A DNA stretch of 64,000 nt from Magnetospirillum fulvum (GTDB lineage Bacteria; Pseudomonadota; Alphaproteobacteria; Rhodospirillales; Magnetospirillaceae): positions 243,557 to 307,556 of the forward strand of contig NZ_FNWO01000001.1 in NCBI RefSeq assembly GCF_900108475.1, written 5' to 3'. The notes under the pieces are model-generated. The model saw nothing but the letters and a program-made list of their open reading frames with translations. It had not been told where the DNA came from and made no database searches. Position 1 is the first letter of the stretch. Every line of letters starts with the position of its first letter. Positions 45,447 through 55,299 of this stretch are shown here, one piece after another. The position numbers were made by a program, and so were the translations under genes.

Positions 45447-47363
45447 TTAATTGCGCCAGTCGCCGTGCTTGCCGCCGATGCCGTTGGTCAGAGAGCGGCG
45501 TTCGCTGCGGCGACGCAGGGGCGCGAGCAGGCGACCGCTCCAGCTTGAAGAATGCGGCTTGGGCTGGGTCTGCCAGTCCTTGCGCGATTCCTTGATCAGC
45601 ATCTTGCCTTCGTGGTTGGCCGCCAGGGTTAACGTGCGCTGGTGATAGGCTTCGAGGTCGGCATGAAAGCCAACGGTCATGATCGTCGCGTTGCGGAACT
45701 CGTCGATCAGCAATTGCATCAAGCGGCGTTCGCTTTCGGGGTCGAGCGCATCGGTCGCTTCCTGCATCACGATCCAGCGCGGCCGGTGCAGCAGAAGACG
45801 GGCGAAGCCCAAACGCTGCTGCTCCCCGGCCGTCAGCACCTGATCCCAACTGTTATGCTGGCGCAATTGCTCGGTCAGATGGCCAAGGCCGACCCGGACC
45901 AGGGCGTCGCGCATCGCCCCTTCGGCAAAACTGTCCGAGGTCGATGGATAGGCCAGCACACCACGCAACGAGCCGATCGGCATGTAGGGGCGTTGCGGCA
46001 GGAAGAACAGAGTCGCGTCACAGGGCAGACTGACCGTGCCCTTGCCCCACGGCCACAATCCGGCGACGACCTTAAACAGTTTGACCGCCGCGCCGGGATC
46101 ACCACCGATCAGCACTCGCTCGCCCGGCGCGATCTCGGCCGAAAAGCCTTCGATCACGACCCGCCCGTCGGCGTCGGCGATGGTCAGGTCGTGGAAGCAC
46201 AGGGTCGGCGTGGTGGAGCGTTCGACCATCACCGCATGAGCGTCGGGGCGGGAGGAATCGTCGCGCAGGGCCTGAAGCGCGTCGTTGAGTGACAGCACCC
46301 GCTCGACCGAGGCGCGCCATTCCGCCACCTTCTGCATGTTATCGACCGGCCAGGATAAGGCCGAGGTCAGTTGCTGGAACGCCAGCGCCGATTGCATCGT
46401 CTGTCCCAGCGAGATCGTCCCGGCGATGTAGCGGGGAGCGGCGATCAGGATCGGAAAGGCGGTCGAAAACACCGCATAGCCCGAGGTAAACAGGAACAGA
46501 CGGGTCAGACCGGCCGTCTGCCGCCGCCACGCCCCTTCGATGCCGCGGAACAGTTCAGAGAAGCGGCGGCGCTCGCCGACTTCGCCATGAACCAAGGCGA
46601 TCGCTTCGGAATTCTCGCGGGCGCGGACCAGCCCGAAGCGGAAATTGGCCTCGGCGGTCTGGCGGCGGTCGGTGGCGCGGATCAGCGGCTGGCCCATCCA
46701 CAGCGCCAGCGACGATGCCGCCGAGGCATAAAGCAGCGCGACCCACACCATGAAGCCGGGAATCGGCAAGGTGGTGTCGCCCAGGGTGATGCTGATCCCT
46801 TCGGACAGCGTCCACAAAATATTGATGAAGCTGATCAGGAGCAAGCCGCAATAAATCAGGGAATGAGCAAGATCGACCGCGGATTCAGTACAGGTGCGGA
46901 TATCTTCGGCGATCCGACCATCGGGATTATCGTGATTGCCGGGCAGGTGGCTCAGTTGGTAATGATGGCCCATCGCCATCCAATTATCCTGCAACCGCCG
47001 GGTCAGCCAGCGTCGCCAACCGAGTTGAAGTTGCCGTTTGATCCGCAGATGCAGGCCGGTGACGCTCATGCTGGCGATCAGGATCACGACGATCTGGGCG
47101 ATCAGGGCATAAAACTTGTCGATCGAGCGCTGTTCCAGCGCATCGAACAACCTGGCGTTCCACAGATTGACCTGAATCGGGATGATCACCTGACACACGG
47201 TCAGAATCGCGAACAGCACCAGCCATCCGCGAATCTTCCATTTTTCTTCCGATTGCCAGTAAGGCCCGGCCAGATGCAGAAAGCGGCCGAGAAAAGTGCG
47301 TAACGGCACAACAACCGGCTCGGTTGTGTCGCTATTCGCGCTGCTGGTACTGTCCGTTGCCAT
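45447..47363 (-). CDS. SbmA/YddA-like ABC exporter half-transporter with degenerate nucleotide-binding motifs
   Basis: This 638-residue protein has an N-terminal six-helix ABC membrane domain of the SbmA/BacA-YddA-ABCD type (residues about 30-350; GRIAEDIRTCTESAVDLAHS is family-typical) fused to an ATPase domain. Walker A reads GGDPGAAVKL instead of GxSGxGKST (about residues 420-430). Walker B reads WIVMQEATDALD, with Gln in place of the Mg-binding Asp. The signature region is LTAGEQQRLGF. ATP hydrolysis is therefore questionable. The C-terminal 50 residues are a basic extension. It lies 107 bases after the DUF815 gene. Confidence 0.85.
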   Translation of the reverse strand: MATDSTSSANSDTTEPVVVPLRTFLGRFLHLAGPYWQSEEKWKIRGWLVLFAILTVCQVIIPIQVNLWNARLFDALEQRSIDKFYALIAQIVVILIASMSVTGLHLRIKRQLQLGWRRWLTRRLQDNWMAMGHHYQLSHLPGNHDNPDGRIAEDIRTCTESAVDLAHSLIYCGLLLISFINILWTLSEGISITLGDTTLPIPGFMVWVALLYASAASSLALWMGQPLIRATDRRQTAEANFRFGLVRARENSEAIALVHGEVGERRRFSELFRGIEGAWRRQTAGLTRLFLFTSGYAVFSTAFPILIAAPRYIAGTISLGQTMQSALAFQQLTSALSWPVDNMQKVAEWRASVERVLSLNDALQALRDDSSRPDAHAVMVERSTTPTLCFHDLTIADADGRVVIEGFSAEIAPGERVLIGGDPGAAVKLFKVVAGLWPWGKGTVSLPCDATLFFLPQRPYMPIGSLRGVLAYPSTSDSFAEGAMRDALVRVGLGHLTEQLRQHNSWDQVLTAGEQQRLGFARLLLHRPRWIVMQEATDALDPESERRLMQLLIDEFRNATIMTVGFHADLEAYHQRTLTLAANHEGKMLIKESRKDWQTQPKPHSSSWSGRLLAPLRRRSERRSLTNGIGGKHGDWRN

Positions 47364-47470
47364 CCGTCCGTTCCCGCCCCCTCGATCCCAAAGATCATCC
47401 CCCCGAAGCTCACTTAACCCTGTTTAGAGGAGCGCGTGAAGGGGGCTTGACGGGGACAGAGAGACGAATT

Positions 47471-48325
47471 CTATAGCGGCCGCTCCAAGCGCCCGGCGAG
47501 ATCCTGGATGAACTGCCACGCCACCCGGCCCGACCGGGCGCCGCGCGTTACCGTCCACTCGTTGGCGGCGCGGTGCAGTTCTGACTTTTCAATCGGAAGC
47601 TGGTAACGGGCGACGTACCCCTCGACGATCGACAGGAAGGTATCCTGGTCGAGATGATGGAAGCCCAGCCACAATCCAAAGCGGTCGGACAGCGAGACTT
47701 TTTCTTCGATCGCTTCGCCGGGATTGATCGCGGTGGCGCGTTCGTTGTCGATCATGTCGCGCGCCATCAAATGACGGCGGTTCGAGGTAGCATAGAACAC
47801 GACATTGGCCGGGCGGCCCTCAATGCCGCCTTCCAGCACCGCCTTCAGCGATTTATAGGCATCGTCCTGCTGATCGAACGACAAATCGTCGCAAAACAGG
47901 ATACACCGCCGCCCGCTTTCTTTCAGCAAGCGCAGGCACCGAGGCAACGTGGGAATGTCCTCGCGATGAATCTCGACCAGCGCCAGCGCCTTGGGGCTTT
48001 CGGCATTGATTGTCGCGTGGACCGCTTTGACCAGCGAGGATTTGCCGGTGCCACGGGCTCCCCACAGAAGGGCGTTGTTGGCCGGAAGCCCACGGGCGAA
48101 GCGGCGGGTATTGTCGAGCAATTGCTCGCGCTGGGATTCGATGCCGCGCAACAGATCGATCTCGACCCGATTGACGGCGGCGATCGGGTCGAGCCGGTCG
48201 GGATCGGCGTACCAGACGAACGCGTCGGCGGCCGACAGGTTGGCCTTGGCCAGCGGCTTGGGGGCCATGCGCTCCAGGGACTGGGCGATGGAGTTCAGGG
48301 CCTCGATGGCGGCAATGAAGTTCAT
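47471..48325 (-). CDS. DUF815-family AAA ATPase
   Basis: This 284-residue ATPase has Walker A GARGTGKSSL, Walker B LFCDDLSF, and a sensor-1 region FYATSNRRHL. This is the standard architecture of the DUF815 family, found widely in proteobacteria without assigned function. The ATG at 48325 is preferred over an upstream in-frame start because homologues begin near the helical segment IAAIEALNSIAQSLER. It is divergent from the tubulin-like operon, 613 bases away. Confidence 0.88.
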   Translation of the reverse strand: MNFIAAIEALNSIAQSLERMAPKPLAKANLSAADAFVWYADPDRLDPIAAVNRVEIDLLRGIESQREQLLDNTRRFARGLPANNALLWGARGTGKSSLVKAVHATINAESPKALALVEIHREDIPTLPRCLRLLKESGRRCILFCDDLSFDQQDDAYKSLKAVLEGGIEGRPANVVFYATSNRRHLMARDMIDNERATAINPGEAIEEKVSLSDRFGLWLGFHHLDQDTFLSIVEGYVARYQLPIEKSELHRAANEWTVTRGARSGRVAWQFIQDLAGRLERPL

Positions 48326-48938
48326 GGGGCGAATCCGGCAAGCTGAAACGAAAAGCGGGGCAAAGCCTATCACTGTCGGACCGTTTCGTCAGTTTGACTT
48401 GTCTATGGCGTCCTCGACGGGAGTCATCCGATCCCACGAACCTCCGGCTTATGGCCGATGAAATTGCGTCCTCGAGGTCAGCCCCAGGTTCCGGAATGCT
48501 TCCGCATCGCTGCCCCGCATTTCTTCTCCCCTGAAAGTCACAGGGAGACTCAAATCATGCTCGCCATTCAGAGAATGGGAGAGGCGATGCCTGTGAACGA
48601 CATCGATATCAGCATGGATGGCAAGAGACCGCTCGCAGAGTTTCGCAGGTATTTTCAACTTAGAGAGGCACGCCATTCTCCTCTCGGCAGTTGCCATTGC
48701 CCAAGGCCAGTCGATCTAACTATATTGCAATGTGAAAAGTATTCTTTTGGTCGTTCTAATCTCCCTAATTTGGATCGATCAGTGGAACGCATCAGCGCCC
48801 ATTGACTCGCTTTGGTGGTTTGCTACACTTTCACATGAACTCCTGAGGGGGGAGGAAGACAGCTGCCGTGTTGATACCTCAACGAAGAGCTGCGCGCAGG
48901 TCCTCTCGGACTAATAGTAAGAGTCGGAGGTGGCCATC
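48326..48938. other. Intergenic region upstream of the tubulin-like operon
   Basis: About 610 bases without a supported gene. The middle (48700-48850) is noticeably AT-richer than its surroundings and is the best place for the operon promoter. Open frames on both strands (for example 48458-48805) show no family resemblance or coherent codon use. GGAGG at 48926-48930 is the ribosome site of the next gene. Confidence 0.5.
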
Positions 48939-51900
48939 ATGAAAAATCATCTCATCATTGGCTTGGGTGGTACCGGAGGGCGTGTCATTCGCGCGCTTCG
49001 CAAGCGAATCATGGTGGAAAACCGCTCCAACGACGTGCCTATCCCAGGCCGATCGGGAGAATGCCTGGGGCTGCGATATCTCTACATCGACTCCAGCGCT
49101 GAAATGATGAATCCGACTGACGAATCGTGGCGGGTTCTAGGACAAAGCGTCCAGTTGCCTCAATCGGCGCAAATGAAGATCACCGGGGCCAATATCCGCG
49201 CCGTTCTCGCCAATCCGCAGACTCATCCGACCATCCGGCCCTGGATCGGCTCCCCCAACCAATGGGCCAAGGTGCCTGACACGGTGATCAGTGCCGGTGC
49301 CGGTGGGCAGCGCCGACGTCTGGGGCGCTTTCTCTTCGCGATGAAAGCCGCTGAATTTTCGGAAAAGCTCAGCCGCTCGGTCGATGAATTGCGCCGCGCC
49401 ACCGGTAATTCTGACGTGCATGTCCACATCGTCACCGGTCTGGCGGGCGGAACCGGTGGCGGATCGTTCATCGACGTCCTGACTCAGGTTGCTCAGCATC
49501 AGTCAATCACCACCTCGTCGCACATCTCGCTGTTCGCCGTCCTGCCCGAACGCAATACCACCTGGAACGCCGGCAATTACTACGCCAACGGCTATGCCTC
49601 GCTGCTGGAATTGAACGGCCTGCTGATTGGCAAGTATCGCCCCTGCGATCTCAGCACGCCCGGCCAGCTGGTGACGCTTAATCATCAGTTGTTGAAAGGC
49701 ATCTATCTGATTTCGAACGAAAACAGCGATGGAATATCGCTGACCGTCGATTCTGACGTGCCGGTGATGATTGCCGACTTCCTTTATGAACGCCTGCTGG
49801 AGAGCGAACAGGGCCAAGCCCCCATCGCCACCAACGAGAATGAGAATTTTGGTCCGGAGCTGGTGCCGGGCACGACCGAGCCGCAACGGGCTCGCATGTT
49901 TTCTAGTTTCGGCATCAAGCGGGTGGAATACCCCGAAAACGAAATTGAGGAATATTTGGCGGCTAATATCGCGCGAATGGCCAGCCTGCAACTCAGCTTC
50001 AACAATTGGACGGATGAATTTGGATTCATCGACCGCCGGGTCCAGGTCAATTTCAGGCAGAGGGTGGAAGATAAGACGCTGCGGGAACGCTGGCGTCTGA
50101 CCGATGATCACCTGAAATACGTGCTGCCCGTGCTGGACGAGGATAGCTCCCGTGCACGGGAGCACAATTGGCTGCCAACGCTGGACGCGGAGTGGAACGA
50201 AGCCCGCGACTATTACCAAGTGGAATGCAAAGATCTGGACCGGTTGGAGATGCTGCCCCGGTACCATGATTTGATGGAGCAGCAGTTCGGGAACGGCGGA
50301 TTCCGGCGCCAGGGCGTGCAGGAATTCTACCGGCTGCGCAGTGCTGGGCGCGCGGCGATCGCGGCCCGCATCGCTGAACTGGTCGAAGACGAGTTGCTGC
50401 GCAAATGGCGCGAGGGCGAGATCGGCTGGTCGTTGGACGATCTGCTGGAAACCCTGAAATCTCTGCGCGAAGCCCTGGAAGAGCGCCGCGCCGGTTTTGA
50501 AAAGGCCGCCTCCGACCTGCGTGAGCGGATCAAATCCTACGACGACGAACTGGCCGAACAGCGTTTTGCCGCCGCCGATACCTCGCCCATTACCTGGCCC
50601 TTCAAACGTAGCGGGATCCTACAGGCCTATGCTCAGGTGGTAAGCGAATACATGGTGGCGCGGACCGATCTGGAGGCGACCAATTTCGCCACCTCGTTGA
50701 TCCCTGCGATCCTGGAACAGATCATCGAATTACAAAACCACATCGAGCGGGTGCGGACCATCGTTGCCGAGGCCCTGGAACGATTGCGCCAGACCATCGA
50801 CAGCCGCCTGCGGACCGAAGATGCCAACGCATCGGCCGCCGCCATCCGGCGGTTCGACCCCACCACGGTGGTGCAATTGCGCGACAAGATTCTGCGCGAC
50901 CGGTCGGAAATGGGCCGTATCGCTTCGGAGATCCGGCGCAGCCTGCTCGATACGCCGCTTTTGCGCAATTCGCCGCATTTCCGGACTCTGCTCGAAGAAC
51001 TGCAAGGGGTCGCTCTGGACCAACGCCTGCTGGAACGCTGCGATGCCATGACCAAATCCGTGCACGACAATCTGGTGCAAGGCGATGCCAACCGGGTGCT
51101 GGGCGTGCAACTGATCCAACGCTTGCGCACCGAATTCGGCGGCGACCCCGAAAAGCTGGATGCCTTTACCCGCGATATCGTGGCCAAAGCCAAACCTTTC
51201 GCTCGCATCGACGAGACCGAAAAAGTGAAGGATCCGCAAACGGTGGGGGCACCCCCAGGGGCCGCCATGGTGACGGCCATCGTGGTTCAGCGTCCCAAGC
51301 CGCCCGGTTACGAGGCCTTCCTCGACAGCCTCGATACCAGCATCAACGCCACCCATCTGGGCATTCGCATTCCCGATCCATCGACCTCGAAGCCCAATGC
51401 CCTGACGGCCATTTCCGTTCATTCCGGCATGCCGATCCGCTTCCTCGAGATCGCGAAGTTCCTGAAGGCAGAGTACCAGAAGAGGTTGGACGCCACGGTC
51501 GATCTCGGCAAGCTTGAAGTTCATACCGAGGATGGTGCCTTAGAACTGCCCGATCTGTTCCTTACCGCCGGTCCTCCCGTCAATGCTTTGTCTTATCTTC
51601 TTCTGGGGCAGTCCCTGGGCATCGTTTTCGAAGAAAAGCACCCTCAGACCGGCCGCAATGAAATCGTACTGAAGAGTCTGGACCGCGACGGCTTCGACCA
51701 GATCGACAAGATTGCCGACAAGTGGGCCGATCTGCCCGCGGCGCTGGAGCATCGCGAATTCCTAACTCTAAAGAACACCGTCGATACGTTGGTGGCCAAG
51801 ACCCTGGTGCACCAGGATAAAAAACGCGAAATCTATGCCGCAGTGGTGGCCCTGGTCCGTGAGGTGGGCGACGCCGAGGGCCAGCGCAGCGATCGCTATA

Positions 51901-51956
51901 CCGCCTGCCGCGAGGGGGCGAGTGTTGCCAAAAAGATCCTGGGCGTGGAGGACTGA
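48939..51956 (+). CDS. Large tubulin/FtsZ-superfamily protein (Tubulin_2-like)
   Basis: This 1005-residue protein has the N-terminal nucleotide fold IIGLGGTGGRVIRAL (residues 6-20) and the tubulin signature loop GLAGGTGGGSF at residues 167-177, equivalent to GGGTGTG of FtsZ. The GTPase part spans about residues 1-400. It is followed by a long helical/coiled-coil region (about 470-750) and a C-terminal domain not seen in FtsZ. At twice FtsZ size it matches the tubulin-like family that occurs in operons with vWA and membrane-transport proteins. It probably polymerises or switches with GTP in the cytosol. GGAGG eight bases upstream fixes the ATG at 48939. Confidence 0.88.
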   Translation: MKNHLIIGLGGTGGRVIRALRKRIMVENRSNDVPIPGRSGECLGLRYLYIDSSAEMMNPTDESWRVLGQSVQLPQSAQMKITGANIRAVLANPQTHPTIRPWIGSPNQWAKVPDTVISAGAGGQRRRLGRFLFAMKAAEFSEKLSRSVDELRRATGNSDVHVHIVTGLAGGTGGGSFIDVLTQVAQHQSITTSSHISLFAVLPERNTTWNAGNYYANGYASLLELNGLLIGKYRPCDLSTPGQLVTLNHQLLKGIYLISNENSDGISLTVDSDVPVMIADFLYERLLESEQGQAPIATNENENFGPELVPGTTEPQRARMFSSFGIKRVEYPENEIEEYLAANIARMASLQLSFNNWTDEFGFIDRRVQVNFRQRVEDKTLRERWRLTDDHLKYVLPVLDEDSSRAREHNWLPTLDAEWNEARDYYQVECKDLDRLEMLPRYHDLMEQQFGNGGFRRQGVQEFYRLRSAGRAAIAARIAELVEDELLRKWREGEIGWSLDDLLETLKSLREALEERRAGFEKAASDLRERIKSYDDELAEQRFAAADTSPITWPFKRSGILQAYAQVVSEYMVARTDLEATNFATSLIPAILEQIIELQNHIERVRTIVAEALERLRQTIDSRLRTEDANASAAAIRRFDPTTVVQLRDKILRDRSEMGRIASEIRRSLLDTPLLRNSPHFRTLLEELQGVALDQRLLERCDAMTKSVHDNLVQGDANRVLGVQLIQRLRTEFGGDPEKLDAFTRDIVAKAKPFARIDETEKVKDPQTVGAPPGAAMVTAIVVQRPKPPGYEAFLDSLDTSINATHLGIRIPDPSTSKPNALTAISVHSGMPIRFLEIAKFLKAEYQKRLDATVDLGKLEVHTEDGALELPDLFLTAGPPVNALSYLLLGQSLGIVFEEKHPQTGRNEIVLKSLDRDGFDQIDKIADKWADLPAALEHREFLTLKNTVDTLVAKTLVHQDKKREIYAAVVALVREVGDAEGQRSDRYTACREGASVAKKILGVED

Positions 51957-51959
51957 ACC

Positions 51960-52586
51960 ATGGCCATGATCGAAGGTATCTGCGCCAATTTGCCGTCGAA
52001 ATGCAGCAAGGCCAAAAGCCGCGAAATCCAGCGGGTGCCCGACAATGCCGCCGTCTGCGCCGAGTGCGGCTTTGCGTTGAAACGTACCGCGCATAAGGGT
52101 CCGTTCCCTGGGCGTCTTGTCCTCATCGCGGTCGGTGCCGTACTCGCTCTCGGCGCAATCGGCGTCGGTCTCTACCACATCTTCAAGCCGCCGCAGTTCC
52201 CGGCTTGCGATGCCTCCGGCGTTGCTGCCGTCAGGAACGCTCCGCCCGAGACGGCGTTGGCGCTGGCGCTGGCCTGCCGTGACCAGGGGCAATTGGATCA
52301 TGCCGTTCTGGTCTTGTCCGATCTGAAGGAAAAAGGCAGCGGCAAAGCCGCCTTGCTGCTGGGGGGGCTTTACGATCCGCTGGATGCGGGGCAGCAGACG
52401 CCAAAGCACCTGTCGCCCAGCATTCTGAATGCGGTCGAATTCTACCAACAGGCCTGCACCCTGAAGGAGCCGGAAGCTGCGGCCCGATTGGCAGCGTTGC
52501 GCGAATCGGCGATCAAGGAGGCCGAGTCCGGCGGTGACAAGCTGCTCCGCGATCTGGTGGACGCATGGCCGGAGTGCCCGTTGTGA
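51960..52586 (+). CDS. Zinc-ribbon membrane protein of the tubulin-like operon
   Basis: This 208-residue protein begins with a probable zinc ribbon: Cys at ICANLPSKC and CAECG (about residues 8-36). One transmembrane helix follows (LVLIAVGAVLALGAIGVGLY, about 52-74), then a helical, Sel1/TPR-like periplasmic domain (FYQQACTLKEPEAAARLAAL). The ribbon would face the cytosol, where the tubulin-like protein is, so it may link the filament to the membrane. It starts three bases after the preceding stop. Confidence 0.7.
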   Translation: MAMIEGICANLPSKCSKAKSREIQRVPDNAAVCAECGFALKRTAHKGPFPGRLVLIAVGAVLALGAIGVGLYHIFKPPQFPACDASGVAAVRNAPPETALALALACRDQGQLDHAVLVLSDLKEKGSGKAALLLGGLYDPLDAGQQTPKHLSPSILNAVEFYQQACTLKEPEAAARLAALRESAIKEAESGGDKLLRDLVDAWPECPL

Positions 52587-54580
52587 CGCCCCCCGTCCGC
52601 GCCCTGCTTCACTTCGGCATGGTGGCGGTGCTGGGCCTGATTCTGTCGGCGTCCGGCTGGGCCCAGGAGGTCGCGGGGCGTCAGCCTTTGCACATGCCCC
52701 AGGCTAAGGATGTGTATCAACGCATCCTGACCCTGCCCGGGGCCAGCCTCGAATCCCAGCCCAACGCAGCCGTCGGCAGCGCACCCCGCCAAGAACTGCC
52801 TGTTTTTTCAATATTTTACGTCTATGGCAAGAAGGCTGACTGGCTGGAAGTGGGCCGGGATTTGCGACGCGGCCCCGAAGGCTGGATCAAGACTAGCCTG
52901 ACCCAGAACTGGTCGGTGATGCTGACCATGCAATATGCACCGCCGGGCCAGCGCGGGCGCGTGTTGTTCTTCGAGCGCCAGCAGGATCTGCGCGATCTGG
53001 TGACGGCGGTTGATCCCCAGCCCCTGGTCGATAAGCTGGTCGCTGCCGCCGACGCAGGCCAGAAGACCGATTTGCCTTTGTCTTCCATTGAGCCATCGGA
53101 CGTGCGAGGCAGCCAACAGCCCAACGGCGTCTTCTACCTGATGCCGATTATCGACTTCGCCCCGGCTACGTTTGACGATTACAAGCCGGCTACGCTGCTG
53201 AAAGTCTCTCTCGTCAACGCCAACCCCGAGCCATCGACTCCGCCGACGGTTGCTTCGGCGGCTTCGTTGGCACCCATGCACGGCGCCATAGTGTTCGTGC
53301 TCGACACCACGATATCCATGAAACCCTATTTCGAGCGCGCGACCCGTAGCGTTCGGACCATCCTGACCCAGTTGAAGGCCAAAGGCCTGGATCGCAAGGT
53401 GGCGGTTGGTGTGGTGGCCTATCGCAACAACATGGGACAGGAGCCGCAGAAATCGGGCCTGGGTTACGTGGTCAAGGTGATCCAGCCACTTGATGCCAAC
53501 GCATCGCTCGATGACGTCATGCGCGCCATGGATCAGTTGGACGAAGCCAAGGTTTCCAGCCATTCCTTCAACGAAGATGCGGTTGCCGGGTTGTGGACCG
53601 CCATCGAACAACTCGATTGGTCAGCCTATGAGAACCAGCCGAAACTGATGTTCCTGGTGACCGATGCCGGCGCGCTGGCTGGGAACGACCCCAAGGCCAA
53701 GTTCCAGGGCATTGATCTGTTGAATGTGATCGAAGCGGCCGATCGCAAAGGAATTGCCGTCAACCCGTTCCACATCGCCTCGCCGGGGGCCAAAAAGTTC
53801 AACAACGTCGTGCCGACAGCCAGCCAATACGATCGGTTGGGAAGAACCGTCGATCCTAACAGCAACAAATACGTACGGATCGACCCCGCCACGCCCGACA
53901 ATTTCGACAAGCTCCTGCTGGGCTTCGAGAAAGGCATGGTCGAGACGTTCGAATCGTGGGGGCGCAATGCCCGTATCGAACGCCCGGTCATTCAAAGCGA
54001 TGGCGAAACAGGGGCTTATTACAAGAACATCATCGTCAATGAATTGTTCAATTCCCAGCAAAGATACATCGGTGTCAAATCAAAGACGCAATCAAAGCCT
54101 GTATTCGATGCCTGGGCGGTTGATATGGATCTTAAAAAGCACGATCAGATCGCCCTTGACGTTTCCGTTTATCTAACCCGCAATCAATTGAATCAATTGG
54201 CCCTGTCGGCCAAGCACATCTACGATACCGCCAAGAGCCAGACGATCAGTTCAGACAGCATGTTCAGGCTGTTGCAGGCTCTGTCGGCTCAGACCGCCCA
54301 AGATCCCGAGCGGTTCAAAGGGGATGCGAGCAAGGTGGCCGACATGGGAATCCTGCCAAGCTTCCTGTCGCTTCTGCCCTATAAAAGCGATTTCCTGAAT
54401 CTTACCTCTCGCAGTTGGGCGGAGAAGACACCCGACGCCCAAGCGTCGATGCTGGCACAATTGGCCTACAAAATCAGGGCCTATCAGAACATGAACGCCG
54501 ATACCACCAAATGGAAGGACTTGGGCAGCGGCGATCGCGGGCAAGAAGTAATGCCGGTTCCCCTTGTGTATTTGCCATGA
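52583..54580 (+). CDS. Secreted SH3-like/vWA protein of the tubulin-like operon
   Basis: This 665-residue protein has a signal peptide (LLHFGMVAVLGLILSASGWA), an SH3-like segment (WLEVGRDLRRGPEGWIKTSL), and a von Willebrand A domain from about residue 235. Its metal site reads DTTIS (Asp241) rather than DxSxS, with later FLVTDAGALA. The C-terminal third is helical. The GTG at 52583 overlaps the previous stop and has GGAG eight bases upstream, so it is chosen over the ATG at 52565. vWA domains mediate metal-dependent binding; here it would act in the periplasm. Confidence 0.8.
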   Translation: MTPPVRALLHFGMVAVLGLILSASGWAQEVAGRQPLHMPQAKDVYQRILTLPGASLESQPNAAVGSAPRQELPVFSIFYVYGKKADWLEVGRDLRRGPEGWIKTSLTQNWSVMLTMQYAPPGQRGRVLFFERQQDLRDLVTAVDPQPLVDKLVAAADAGQKTDLPLSSIEPSDVRGSQQPNGVFYLMPIIDFAPATFDDYKPATLLKVSLVNANPEPSTPPTVASAASLAPMHGAIVFVLDTTISMKPYFERATRSVRTILTQLKAKGLDRKVAVGVVAYRNNMGQEPQKSGLGYVVKVIQPLDANASLDDVMRAMDQLDEAKVSSHSFNEDAVAGLWTAIEQLDWSAYENQPKLMFLVTDAGALAGNDPKAKFQGIDLLNVIEAADRKGIAVNPFHIASPGAKKFNNVVPTASQYDRLGRTVDPNSNKYVRIDPATPDNFDKLLLGFEKGMVETFESWGRNARIERPVIQSDGETGAYYKNIIVNELFNSQQRYIGVKSKTQSKPVFDAWAVDMDLKKHDQIALDVSVYLTRNQLNQLALSAKHIYDTAKSQTISSDSMFRLLQALSAQTAQDPERFKGDASKVADMGILPSFLSLLPYKSDFLNLTSRSWAEKTPDAQASMLAQLAYKIRAYQNMNADTTKWKDLGSGDRGQEVMPVPLVYLP

Positions 54581-55299
54581 CGCTGGGCCTTGCGATGGAA
54601 GGCTTGGTGCTCGACCGCAGCGTTGATGGAGGTGAGTTCGTCCTCGATCAGCCCGACCTGAGCGTTCCTGCGGGTGCCTCCATCGCCTTGCTCGGCCCCA
54701 GCGGCTGCGGCAAGAGCACCCTGCTCGACGTGATCGCTCTGATTTTGCGGCCGACCCGCTTACAGCGTCTCGCCCTGCGTGGCCGCGACGGTCGTTTGGT
54801 GGAACTGGGCCACACCCTGCGCCATGGCAGTTCGGACCAATTGGCAAGCTGGCGTTCCGGTCTGGTGGGCTATGTCATGCAAACGGGCGGTCTACTACCC
54901 TTCGCCACCGTGGGCGAGAACATCGCCTTGCCCCGTCGTATCCTGGGGCTGAAGGGCGATGCCATCGTTCAATCCTTGGCCCGGCGCTTGGGAATCGTCG
55001 ATCTGCTGAACCGGCGACCGGACCGACTATCAGTGGGCCAGCGCCAACGGGTTGCCGTCGCCCGCGCCCTCTCCCACCAGCCGCCGCTGGTGATCGCCGA
55101 CGAACCCACCGCATCGCTGGATCCGGCCATTGGCGACGTTACCATGGACCTGCTGCTCAGCGCGTGCCAGGAACTGGGCTCGACGCTGATTGTCTCAACC
55201 CACGATCACGACCGGGCACGTCGCTTCGGGCTCGTGCCCCTGGAATTCTCACCGGCCAATGGCTGCTCGCGGTTTCAGTTCCAGGCGGGTTTGACATGA
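54577..55299 (+). CDS. LolD/MacB-type ABC ATPase of the tubulin-like operon
   Basis: This 240-residue ATPase has Walker A GPSGCGKST, Q-loop region GYVMQTGGLLPFATV, signature LSVGQRQRVAVARAL, Walker B LVIADEPTASLD and switch His in STHDHD. All motifs are intact. Length and motifs fit the lipoprotein-release/MacB/FtsE branch that partners FtsX-fold permeases. ATGA overlaps at both ends couple it to the vWA gene and to the permease. Confidence 0.9.
   Translation: MTLGLAMEGLVLDRSVDGGEFVLDQPDLSVPAGASIALLGPSGCGKSTLLDVIALILRPTRLQRLALRGRDGRLVELGHTLRHGSSDQLASWRSGLVGYVMQTGGLLPFATVGENIALPRRILGLKGDAIVQSLARRLGIVDLLNRRPDRLSVGQRQRVAVARALSHQPPLVIADEPTASLDPAIGDVTMDLLLSACQELGSTLIVSTHDHDRARRFGLVPLEFSPANGCSRFQFQAGLT

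Noticed and set aside
48458..48805. 115-codon open frame before the tubulin-like operon
   Set aside because: No coherent composition, no family resemblance, and minus-strand frames overlap it; it is treated as intergenic.
48939..51956. Cell-division FtsZ or plasmid TubZ
   Set aside because: The protein is about twice FtsZ length, lacks the adjacent ftsA/ddl/mur genes and any TubR-like partner or plasmid functions.
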